Positions 44,943 to 54,371 of a stretch of 64,000 bases of DNA are shown here, in pieces (position 1 is the stretch's first letter; every line of letters begins with the position of its first letter). Source of the DNA: Tetrapyrgos nigripes. Lineage: Eukaryota; Basidiomycota; Agaricomycetes; Agaricales; Campanellaceae. The notes under the pieces are model-generated. The model was not told the DNA's origin. It did no database searches and was given only the letters and a program-made list of their open reading frames with translations. Both the position numbers and the translations under genes were made by a program. The stretch spans positions 310,001 through 374,000 of the forward strand of contig JAACJM010000062.1 in assembly GCA_013368315.1 (NCBI GenBank), written 5' to 3'.

Positions 44943-45951
44943 ATGACAAGAAAGGTTTCAACTCCTCGGGTAGGTCAAACGAGAGGAGGAGCTTTTTGAG
45001 GGGGTTTACAGGGGGACCCAATTCTCTGTGCGAGATAGGGTCAGCAGGGTTTTCGGCAGATGCGACATATTGCAGGGTAATGGACATGTGTAAGGGAAGG
45101 ATGATGTTGTAGATACGATGAATAGAATGGTTGATCCATATGTTAGGGCTGCGACCTTTCTTGACAGCTCCAATAGTGCCTTGGTTATCAGAATGTACAA
45201 GGAGGTTAACATTCTGGTAGCCAAAGTCCTCGACAAAGTAGAGGAGGAGTTCGACAGCTATCATCTCCAGGTAACAAATGTCCCAGCCTGGGCACATCTC
45301 CTTCCACTCAGGGTGAAGCCGAAAGGCAGTCCATTGTTCACCAATGACAATACCAATACCCCAAGAGGTACTAGCATCAACATAAAGACATAAATCCTTG
45401 GCCTCAGTTCTTGGCAGCAGTACATGAGGTGAGCAGGGAGTCAAGAGCACTTTGAGCCACCACTCAATGTCTTTGACAACCCAGATGGGGGTGCTAAGGC
45501 GTCTGTAGTAGCTGCCCTTAAAAAGGGTAGCAAAGTTGGAGAGGGATGGTAGGCGAGAATGTCCATGGACATATATGAAAGCACAATGGCAGAGAATACC
45601 ATGTACCTTCTTGATAGGTTTGAGATCACATAGGTTGCCTCTATATGTGAAAAGGAAACGATCAAGATGATAAACCTATTTCAATCATTTTGTTTCCGGT
45701 AGCCAGACAAGTCGTCGGGGTAGGTCCCACTGTAGGCCGATGAAGGTGGTAATGAAGACAAATTTGGCGTCACCTTTGTCCTCTGCTGAGTGCCAAGGGA
45801 TACCGAGGTGCTCTATCAACTGGAGCATAAGCTCCTTGTCATAAGCATAGTTGAGGGAGCCTGGAAGACCACTGATGGGCATGTGCAGCAACTTGAAATC
45901 GTCTTCGCAGCGTTTGATGGGTTGAACCCCTTTAGCTGACCCCTTTTTCTC
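44935..45951 (-). pseudogene. DIRS reverse transcriptase C-terminus and RNase H
   Basis: On the minus strand: KRCEDDFKLL carries the RT catalytic Asp pair region (EDD in place of YDD). It is followed by a thumb segment (WHSAEDKGDAKFVFITTFIG) and LPETK. In the same frame two stops (TGA then TAG, about 45680-45690) interrupt before YHLDRFLF. After that comes a connection part with SRLPSLSNFATLF, then RNase H: LYVDASTSWGIG, LEMIAVELLL, HSDNQGTIGA and SAENPADPISR-like SAENPADPISH, ending at 44935. The D-E-D-(D) residues of RNase H are visible. The TGA is what a CGA arginine codon becomes after CpG decay. Confidence 0.8.
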
Positions 45952-45954
45952 TGC

Positions 45955-47081
45955 AGCAGAAGGAAAAATATTCATCTACCTTTCCCCAGAGGGTCATCTC
46001 GTCTGCAGAGAAGGCCATAGCTGGCTCTACCATTGACATCACCAAAGAAACCTATGCTGCAGGTTTAACCCATTTTACGCAGTACTGCGATGAACTCAAT
46101 ATCGACGAGAGTCAACGTATGCCAGCTGATAAAATGCTGATAGCTGGATTTGTGGGCGAGCATATTGGTAAGGTCTCTGGTTCGACGATCTCTAATTGGT
46201 TGTCGGGTTTGAAGGCTTGGCATGAGACGAAGGGTGCTCCTTGGTGTGGTGATGATCACTGGATCAGAATGGCTCGCAGGACTGCTCATCGCAAAGGTGT
46301 AATCCACAAACGCAAACCACGCTCCCCTGTCACCCTCCATCATCTCATTGCACTTCAGAAAGCCCTCAATTTCTCTATTCCCTTCCACATAGCTATCTGG
46401 GCAGTCGCAGTCATAACATTCTGGGCTTGCAGACGCCTTGGCAAGACAACTATACCATCAGAGGCAAAGTTTAACCCAAATTTCCACGTCACTGGGGAAG
46501 CCACTTTCTGTCACTTTCAACAACCGGATGGTACCCGCGCTGTTTCTTTCCACTTACCCTGGACCAAAACAACGCATGGTAATTCAGCCGACATCATTAT
46601 CTCTGGCCTCATTGACGATCTGGAAGACATTTGTGGACTCAAGGCTTTAGCTCTCCACCTCAACATTAACAAGGACGGACCGAAGTTTTACTCACTATTT
46701 GGATATATAGATGCGCAGGGTAACCCACAGCACATGGTCAAGGACAAGTTCCTTGAACTATGTTTTGATATATGGACCAGGGAATGTATTTGCAATGTCC
46801 TTGGTCACAGTTTCAGGATCGGCAGCGCAGTTCACCTTCTCTCCCTTGGACTTGCACCAGAGTATGTGGCAGCTGTCGGTGGTTGGACGTCGCTTGCATT
46901 CCTTCTGTATTGGCGTCGTATTGTGGAGATTGTGCCTGTCGCCATTCACAAGGCCATGGAGTTGGAAAAGGTGAAGAAGGCCATTGAAGACTACCGAAAA
47001 AAACTGTCTATCTCTAATGCTATGATTGAGAATGTGGCCTCTGGACTTTCTTGTACCCCGAATGACTTTTTAGATGATTGA
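45955..47081 (+). CDS. DIRS tyrosine recombinase, catalytic part
   Basis: The frame is open from the junction at about 45955 to the stop at 47079-47081; the first Met is at 46119. Residues of the tyrosine-recombinase tetrad are visible: Arg in FWACRRLGKTT, HxxR in LGHSFRIGSA, then GGW and the nucleophile Tyr in FLLYWRR. These enzymes join the circular DIRS cDNA into the genome without a target duplication. The catalytic frame is uninterrupted, but the N-terminal part is on the wrong strand, so a full-length product cannot be made from this copy. Confidence 0.78.
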
Positions 47082-47840
47082 ATTGCAATTGTTGTATCCA
47101 CATTCTTTGTATTTCTTGACCAGTACTTTATTGTACTACATACATACCCACTTGTATCTTGATCAATGAATGATATGTTTACTTAATTTTGTTTGCCTGT
47201 TTTGCTCGCTACGCTCTTCTGGGGGTCCAGCCGCCTAATATCTTAGGCATCTGTGCGTTGGAGCTCCGCTCGTTTTGGGTGCTCCAGATGGCTTAAGATT
47301 TCGTCTTCTGGACCCTGGAAGCTCAGGCCTTGACCCAAGAGGTTCTTTCTTTGGGTTTCCTTTCTGGAAACCCTTTCGCGTCCTTATCCCGATCGCGACG
47401 CGTCTCGCAAGCAATCACGTTTCAAATCACGTGCTTTGCCGCTTGCGCCGAACCTCATCGGGCCAAGCCCTCAGGCAAACCCCAACAACTAGTATATAAC
47501 CAGTTGTTGGTTCCTCGAGTACTCTACACTGAGTACTCATTTCTCCTTTCTAGCGGAAAACCTAGCTTATTCGGTTAATTAGCCGTCGAAATCCTCACAC
47601 GGGTAGTCGCATTCTATATAGATTCTATATACATATATAGATCCCGGATAGTGGCACACCTAGTTATTCGGGCTTGCGTACTGACACCTTGATTACAGAC
47701 TGATACCTTATATACTGTCTGTACACTTGTGACACCTCCGCGTTCGTCTTCATGCGCTGAGGTGAGTAGTACTCTTATTTACTATTTCTTATTTTTATTC
47801 TTACTGATACTACTTACGTAGGCTCACTTATATTCTATTA
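47082..47840 (+). other. 3' end of the insertion: DIRS 3' flank and LTR-like tail
   Basis: 47200-47480 is GC-rich, with CTGGACCC and inverted pieces that recall the left end; about 47640-47840 looks like the right half of an LTR (CCCGGATAGTGGC, TTATATACTG, CTGAGGTGAGTAG, ending TTCTATTA). No gene. This DNA now supplies the promoter position for hydrolase copy 2. Confidence 0.5.
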
Positions 47841-47875
47841 CACAGAACCAACCCTCATCATCTCTCTTCTTCACC

Positions 47876-49187
47876 ATGATCTTCCCTCTCTTACCTTTGG
47901 TATTCTTCACCTTGACTGTAAAGGCCTTCTCACTATCAACTTCCCCAGTTGATACTCCTCCATTCAATTCATTGCTCTTCAAGGACCTAAACGTTACTCG
48001 AGGTCTGAACTACCACTATTACGCAGTACCTGCTAATAGTGGGAAACCTACTCTTCTCTTCCTTCATGGATATCCCAGCAGTCGATACGACTGGCGCCAC
48101 CAAGTTTCCTTTTTTCAAGATAGAGGATACGGTCTGATTGTTCCGGATATGTTGGGGTATGGCGGGACTGCGAAGCCTCTGGACCCTCAGTTTTACGCTT
48201 CCAGTCTGATATCCAAGGATATTGTCGATATTCTGGATGCGGAAGGGACCAACCAGGCGGTCCTAATCGGGCATGATTGGTGAGTCTCCAAAAAAGGTAT
48301 CTTGTGAGTATCGCTGATTCATGATTGCGTCTTGGCAGGGGTGCAAAGATTGCCAGCCGTCTCGCAAACTATTTCCCAGAACGTTTCCACTCCTTCGCAT
48401 TCCTGTCCGTGGGATATTTACCCCCCACTTTCTTTTCAACACCTTACACTCAGCTCAATGCTTTGGTGAGCGAGTTCTGATGAATTTTGTCTCCCAAACT
48501 TATGACACCTTTTCACTAGACCAAAGCAGTACTGGGATATGAAAACTTTGGATATTGGGATTTCCTCTCTTCCGATCGCGCCAATCAGATCCTTTTGGAC
48601 CATCTGGAGTCGTTTTTCGACCTTGCATTCACAAAAGATACTGTGAAGGTTATTACAGACTGGAGTCCATTGGGAGCCATGGAGGCGTTCCTCGCTAACG
48701 ATACAAGAATCCCAACAGGAGATTATATTACGCCAGAGGTAAGGCATATCTGTCATCTACTAAGGAACGATTAGCTTACTAGTATGTTATACCACAGGAA
48801 CTAGCAATCCAGATCGAATTCTTCCGCCAAAGTGGTTTTGCCGCTGCTAACAACTGGTACAAAGTTCTGACCACTAGCATTGAAGCAGACGACAATAAAG
48901 GTGCGCCTTGCAGGCCTCTAGCAAGACAATTCGACTAAATCTCTATTATTCCGTCATCTCTCATAGGTATTTCGGAGGAAAGCGCAATCATTCAGAAGCC
49001 CGTATTCCTAGGTGCTGCTTTGCGAGACTACGTCGCTGTTGCTCCTACCTTCATCCAATCTGCGCTTGCATTCACCAACAATACGCTTACTATTCACGAG
49101 TATGATTCGAGTCATTGGATTATGCTAGAGGTTCGAGATCAGTTCAATAGTGATCTTCTTCAGTGGATTGAGGGATTGGCTTTGTAG
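47876..49187 (+). CDS. Secreted epoxide-hydrolase-like alpha/beta hydrolase, copy 2
   Basis: Exons 47876-48279, 48339-48465, 48520-48738, 48798-48900 and 48967-49187 close in phase to 357 residues. The protein is nearly identical to copy 1, with the same signal peptide, HGYPSS, GHDWGA and SSHW motifs. It differs by a few substitutions (for example DMLGYGG for DMLGFGG) and a shorter end (LAL in place of LALDG). The reading frame and all splice sites are intact. However, only about 31 bp separate its ATG from the end of the 7.7-kb insertion, so its ancestral promoter has been pushed away. Expression, if any, would come from the insertion's right end. Confidence 0.88.
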
Positions 49188-49477
49188 CACACATTAGACC
49201 AAATTCGAGGAGGAGGAGGACGAGGAGTTTATCGACCTTTTCTCTAGACTCATTTGCTTCCATATACATTTTCTACTTACACTGCACTTGCGCCCTTCTT
49301 TAATGATTATTATTTGTTCTATTCTGCCGCGCTTATTCGTATTTCTTACTCCAAACTGGGCATTCCGAGCCATGGATCATCATGCGGTGTTCAGGAACAT
49401 GCGTTTCTCTAAGTCGATCTATCAACAATCTGCCATCATCGAGGTCAACTATCGCTCTTCAGTCACTACCTGCTCAT

Positions 49478-49750
49478 TGTTGAAGTACGATGAAAGTACA
49501 CCGTGAATAGGGGCTGACGTGTTAACGCGTCATGATACGGTTACTTACGGTTACTTTTCTTTCTTTGTTTTCCCTTCTCGTTGGTCCACGTGCATTCCAC
49601 TATATATACCTTTAGCTTACATTAGAGAACCTCTGTCTTCGCTCCTATGAGACAGAGGTGAGCCACAGATTTTCTTCTTTCATATTTCATTCTTACTTAT
49701 ATACCTAGATTTATATTATCTGTCTTTCTATCTAGGACCGTATTCTAATA
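49478..49750 (+). mobile_element. Solo LTR, 273 bp, with target duplication CTCAT
   Basis: It starts TGTTGAAG, ends ATTCTAATA, and is flanked by CTCAT at 49473-49477 and 49751-49755. It shares ACCGTGAATAGGGG, the TTACGGTTACTT stretch and the CCTCTGTC..GACAGAGG inverted pair with the solo LTR at 28880-29211. The target site covers the stop codon of the neighbouring SDR pseudogene (TCA at 49752-49754). Confidence 0.87.
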
Positions 49751-49751
49751 C

Positions 49752-50775
49752 TCATATCTCCTTCATCTTCGTAACCTCAACCGTATGCTCCCAGAGCGCC
49801 TTCCTGTCCTCCTCTAAAGCTCGCCATTCTTTTCCCTTCTTCTTCATTTCCAAATCAATATCCACCCCGACGTTACTGATTCTATATGCTCCAGGAGACT
49901 TCATCGTCTCCAACACGCCGTGAAGCAAGTATTCGCTGCAATCTTTTGGAGAAACCATGAACGGATAGATTATTCCAGTTGCTGCTTTGTATCCAATCTT
50001 CCACCATAGTGGTGAGTTTGCACTTACTCCGTAACCTGTACGAACGATTCCTGGGTAAGCGTGTCCGAAGGTTAAGGCCGGGTATCGTACAGCGAATTCC
50101 TAGACAGTGAAGAGAGCAGGGGAAAGGAAGGTTGAATGAGATTAGGCCTTTGAAGTAGAGATAGACAGCTACTCACCTCAATCATCAGATCATTGTACAC
50201 TGGGCCTTGTATAAGCAGCTTGCCTTCCTGACAGAGTAAGTCTTCTTCAACCCAAAGTCGTCTCGATCAACACGGTCGCTCCGTCCAGAATAGTCAAAAC
50301 CTTCGCATCCTCCCCATCTTCCTTTGCTTTAAGCAACTGCGGAAGCAACCCTTCAATAAACTTGAACCTCGAATAATAATGCACTGCCAACTTTTTATCC
50401 AACCCTTCTCCAGCATCTGTAAACCCATCCATCGACGAAAACCCCTGAGACATCACCAGAAAATTAACCTTCTCCACTCTGTGTTGACTAGCCAACTCCT
50501 TCGTTGCTCGTTGAACGTTTTCCATCAACGACGCATCGCACTCGATAAATTCGTATTTTACTTCGGAAGAAGTGGGTATGGGGAATGAAGAGATGATGGA
50601 TTCGGCTGCTTGTTTATTTCGACCGAGAATGAAGATGCGGACTTTGCCTTTGGTGAGATGAGCCGATGGCTTGGCCGATACCGGCTGTGGCACCGATGAA
50701 GACCACGGTCGGGAGATAGGGAAGGGAGTTGAGGATGGCAGCATTGGAAGTACGTATGGGTGATAAGGAAGGCAT
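49752..50775 (-). pseudogene. SDR-like gene, decayed copy
   Basis: It matches the SDR at 21990-23094 with one intron and the same order: MPSLSPIRTSNAA start (ATG at 50775), TAGIGQ, ILGRNKQAAES, CDASLMENVQRATKE, LVMSQGF, then the C-terminal exon PGAYRISNVG to the stop at 49752. An 11-bp deletion near 50665 removes the end of the GxxxGIG helix and shifts the frame. A second break near 50290 turns KVISVLSAGKG into an out-of-frame stretch ending in TGA. So no full-length product is expected. It lies downstream of hydrolase copy 2 on the opposite strand; the ancestral cluster paired hydrolase and SDR tail to tail. Confidence 0.8.
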
Positions 50776-51817
50776 CTTGGGCAGCAAAGTTGGCTGTAGA
50801 AGCGGTAAATGTAGTTAGGTAAATGGAGACCACTGGCCAAGACGAGGAAGAAGTCCTCTGAGTATGTTGAGGTTGAGAGAGGAAATTGATGTGTTAGTTC
50901 AATGTTACTATGTTAGTTGCAGTATTATAAGAGGCTACAGTTTTTTGACGTGTGTCTCTGGGATTGCTGATAGATTCTTGTCAACGATACATTGTGACTG
51001 AGTGGGATGGCTATCATGACATTCGAGCATGCTTCCACGCTTAGAATCGCTGAAGTTACCCTTCGCAGTGACGCTGATCTGCTGTCCGATTGTAAGCCGA
51101 TTTGTAAGTGCCTCCTGAAAATCGTTCTCGTATATGTCCGTGCCACCACAACAGGCTGTCAAGACTGTTCGATATTGCGTCAAGTATTCACTTTGGAATG
51201 GGACTTCGAAGAGACTGCTTTTCAGAGACCGGTCAATCGCAATTCTATCCAGAAGAAGGCACGCTAAATCCATTACGCCAATTTAGATATAGCTTGGCGG
51301 GGGCTGTCACAACTTCCCCGTCCTCCCACACTCGGCCATGGGCATTAGGTTTTGATACTATGGCTCGGGAAAAGTTAGGACCAAACCGGGAGTCCCGGTT
51401 TGGACCTCTCCTAGTGGACGGGCACGGTGAAGAACGGGGACTGAAGGACATGTTAGCAAGCTCGACTTGGCATGCGACCTGATTTGGATAAGGTATTCTT
51501 GCTTCATCTTCTAGCTTCCATGGAATGAGTAGCCAGTCAAGGTTTTTGCGCTTTACAATTCCAAACAAGTTCCCAGGGTAAGTCGTGCCGCAGAAAGAAA
51601 GAAAACGCGCTCCAACGCGTATATTCCGAAGCCCCCGGACTAAAAGTAACCCAGTAGCTCACTTTTGACGTCGTGCTTCCACTTTTTTGCAATGGACGGT
51701 CGATACGGACGGGTATGACATCAATGCCTACGCCAGTCACGTGCGCCGGCCCGGGATGACTGAGCATTGAGCAACAAAAGTCCTCGCACTGCAGATCCAT
51801 CTTCCTCTGTAACTACC
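50776..51817. promoter_or_regulatory. Divergent intergenic region between the SDR pseudogene and transaldolase A
   Basis: No further gene was recognised. It holds the transaldolase A promoter; no strong TATA box is visible next to the ATG. A minus-strand frame near 50935-51273 has no family signal. Confidence 0.4.
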
Positions 51818-53490
51818 ATGACTACCTCTCTCGATCACCTCAAGCAAACTGGAACTGTCGTCGTCTCCGACTCTGGTGACTTCGAATGTGAGTTATCTGT
51901 CTTTTCTTTCATGAAAGGTAGTAAGACATACTGATCGCGATGATATAGCAATCGATGTCTACAAACCCCAGGTGAAGAGCTGTCTTTCTGAGTAGAGGCA
52001 TGAAGGAGGTCAAACTCATACGGAACGGTACACATAGGACGCTACCACCAACCCTTCATTGATCTTAGCAGCTGCAAACAAACCTGGCTACAAGCGTCTC
52101 ATCGATGCAGCCATCTCCCATGCAAAATCCAAGGGTGGAAGTCTGGACAACCAAGTCAACGCTGCCATGGACCGACTCGTGCGTTTTTCTTTCGTACTCT
52201 TGGTTATCGATATAACGATGTGCATCTCTTTCCTCGACTACAGTTGATTGAGTTCGGCAAGGAGATCCTCGCTATCATTCCAGGCCGTGTTTCCACCGAG
52301 GTTGATGCACGTTTGTCCTTTAACAAGGAGGCTACCAAGGCTAAGGTGTGCATGCGTATACTTGAAGCTATTTTACTCTCACTCATCCCCGTTCCCCAGG
52401 CCAAGGAACTCATCGCCCTCTACGAGTCTGTCGGTATCAAAAAGGAACGTGTACTCATCAAGATCGCCTCAACATGGGAAGGTATCCAAGCTGCCCGGGA
52501 ACTCGAACGTGACGACGGCATCCACTGCAATCTCACCCTCCTCTTCGGCTTTGGACAGGCTGTTGCTTGTGCCGAGGCCGGTGTTACTTTGATCTCACCT
52601 TTCGTCGGACGTGTGAGTCGCTAATATTTCTTCACTATATCCGTTATATGCGTTGGATTCTTTGACCGGTGTTCCTGACTTTTGTTGACAGATTCTCGAC
52701 TGGTACAAGAAGACCACAGGAAAGAACTACGAGGGTGACGAAGATCCTGGTGTGCAATCCGTCAAGAAGATTTTCAACTACTACAAGCAACATGGATACA
52801 AGACTATTGTGATGGGTGCTTCGTTCCGTAACGTATGTTGCCTTTTTCTTTCTTCCATCACAGTATTTAGTTCTCTTCGTCTTCGTCCTTCCCTGTCCCT
52901 CAAACCTTCCTGTCATTTCGACCACCTTTCATTCCTTCTCGCGTCCATGTCGTACCCTGTACCGCTATGTACCGCACTATGTCGCAAGTTGCGGCCGACG
53001 TCAACCATTTACGCATTTACACATTTGTGGATTTTACGAAATCTATGACGTTGTGCTAACTATCATCTCTATCCTTAACAGGTCGGCGAAATCAAAGCCC
53101 TTGCCGGAGTCGACTTCCTCACCATCTCTCCCTCTCTCCTCGAGGAGCTCAAGAAATCCACGGAGCCTGTCCCCAAGAAACTTGATGCTCAAGCAGGTAT
53201 GATGTCTTCCTTTACGTCCTTTACCTCATGTATTCTTCTTCCTTCATCCTTTCTTCGCTTTAGCTGTTTTGCTATCTGACTGCTCGACTGTCTCACTAAC
53301 CCCTACATTCATCACAGCCGCCAAAGCCGACCCTCTCCCCAAAGTCAGCTACATCGACGACGAGCCCGAGTTCCGCTGGGCTTTGCTCCAAGACCAAATG
53401 GCATTTGACAAGCTCCACGAGGGTATTAAAAAGTTCGCTGAGGATGGAGAGGCGCTTAAGAAGGTGCTTAAGGAGAAGTTGGAAGCTTAA
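51818..53490 (+). CDS. TAL1: Transaldolase, copy A
   Basis: Eight exons close in phase to 325 residues: 51818-51887, 51949-51971, 52038-52178, 52244-52345, 52400-52612, 52692-52832, 53082-53196 and 53318-53490. The enzyme moves a dihydroxyacetone unit between sugar phosphates in the cytosolic pentose phosphate pathway. The family signature [13 protein letters not shown] lies near residue 32. The Schiff-base lysine is in [15 protein letters not shown], followed by [30 protein letters not shown] and IVMGASFRN. Length is normal for the family (about 320-335). The 249-bp intron 6 is unusually long for this gene. Its 5' flank is unique, unlike that of copy B. Confidence 0.96.
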
Positions 53491-54371
53491 GCTAAAACAA
53501 AAACGTTGCTCGAGTTGAAAGCGAAAGCGACGACTCTTTGAAGTGACTACTTGTTTGATGCTTGCCTTAGATGTTACTTACCTCAAACAGATTTAAGTAC
53601 TTACTATGTAGGAAGGATTCAGAAGGAGAAGGAAGAAGTTTATGTTGTAGTTTTACTTACCTACTTTGTTATAGAACTTTTAAAGAGTAGGATGTCAGTA
53701 CTCGGGGCCTCAGGCCACAGACCTCAGGGCGGAAGTTTGGAACGGGTTACGGGATTTCGGACTTTCGGTACCGGTTTCGGCATCCAGTGATGCGTCCGGT
53801 CTTGCTTTTCTCCAGCTACTTGTATCATCATCCCTTTCGCTTTCTCTCCGTTCCCTTGAGCTTCGGTTTCTTCTCAATCTCAACTTCAGCCTTTAATTGC
53901 AAGCAACAACTTTCTTAAGACTCTGTACAGAAGACTCGGACGTCACTTTTCTGAATCAATGACAATGGCAAACGCTTACTAGTCGCTGCGTTGCAATGCC
54001 TACCCTACTACACAGTGACTAAGGCATCAACATCTTGCACTGACTGGCACTTATTTTGCACAAGTACTGACAGTCGATATCCTTGGACAGCCCTGCTGAA
54101 GCTTGAAGTAAGAGCTTGAAGAAGAGTATTCAACCACCGTCCCGCCCGGAGCCTCGTTTGGTAACCCGACCTTTTGATTTCCTTCAACTTCCGACCACGG
54201 TTGCCGTTGTTCACGGTAATTGCCAGGGTGTTATACATAGTATCAAACTTTCCTCGCCCTTGCCCGCGGTCAACGGTGGGGTACCTGTTTCTGTACAGAA
54301 CTATGTCTGATGACTCATTAGAATCCTACAGTCTCTTTTAGGTGGACAGCTTACTGTTGAGTGCCTTGGCC
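53491..54371 (+). promoter_or_regulatory. 3' flank of transaldolase A, serving as 5' flank of copy B
   Basis: This 881-bp segment corresponds to the 3' flank of copy B (56268 to about 57030): GTTTGATGCTTGCCTTA, TACTTACTATGTAGGAAGGA and GTCTCTTnTAGGTGGACAGC occur in both. It ends immediately before the ATG of copy B. No gene is seen. Any promoter of copy B must lie here. Confidence 0.7.

Larger units (their letters stand above)
44483..45951 (-). mobile_element. Inverted internal segment of the DIRS element
   Basis: RT, RNase H and recombinase sequence here reads on the minus strand, while gag, the RT N-terminus and the recombinase C-terminus read on the plus strand. At the left edge AAIAIW (to 44482) should be followed by EKKGSAKGVQP, found at 45951 going left. 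At the right edge the minus-strand recombinase N-terminus HRIADWE, ending near 44483, should be followed by QKEKYSS, which begins at 45957 on the plus strand. Both joins are in frame if the segment is flipped, with about three extra bases (TGC, 45952-45954) at the right junction. Confidence 0.8.
40142..47840 (+). mobile_element. Composite 7.7-kb insertion (LTR-type ends enclosing a DIRS-type retroelement)
   Basis: In copy 1, GGATCACCGAACCAACG is continuous (36675-36691). In copy 2, GGATCACAG stops at 40141 and GAACCAACC resumes at 47845. The inserted block is flanked by CACAG (40137-40141 and 47841-47845), a 5-bp duplication. It starts TGTTAAAATAC and ends TTCTATTA, like the solo LTRs in this window (TGTTGAA..TTCTAACA/ATA). 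The motif CCCGG(G/A)TAGTGGC(G/A)CA occurs near both ends (40227 and 47643). So the DIRS body probably landed inside an LTR element or solo LTR. The exact DIRS termini are unresolved. Confidence 0.7.
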
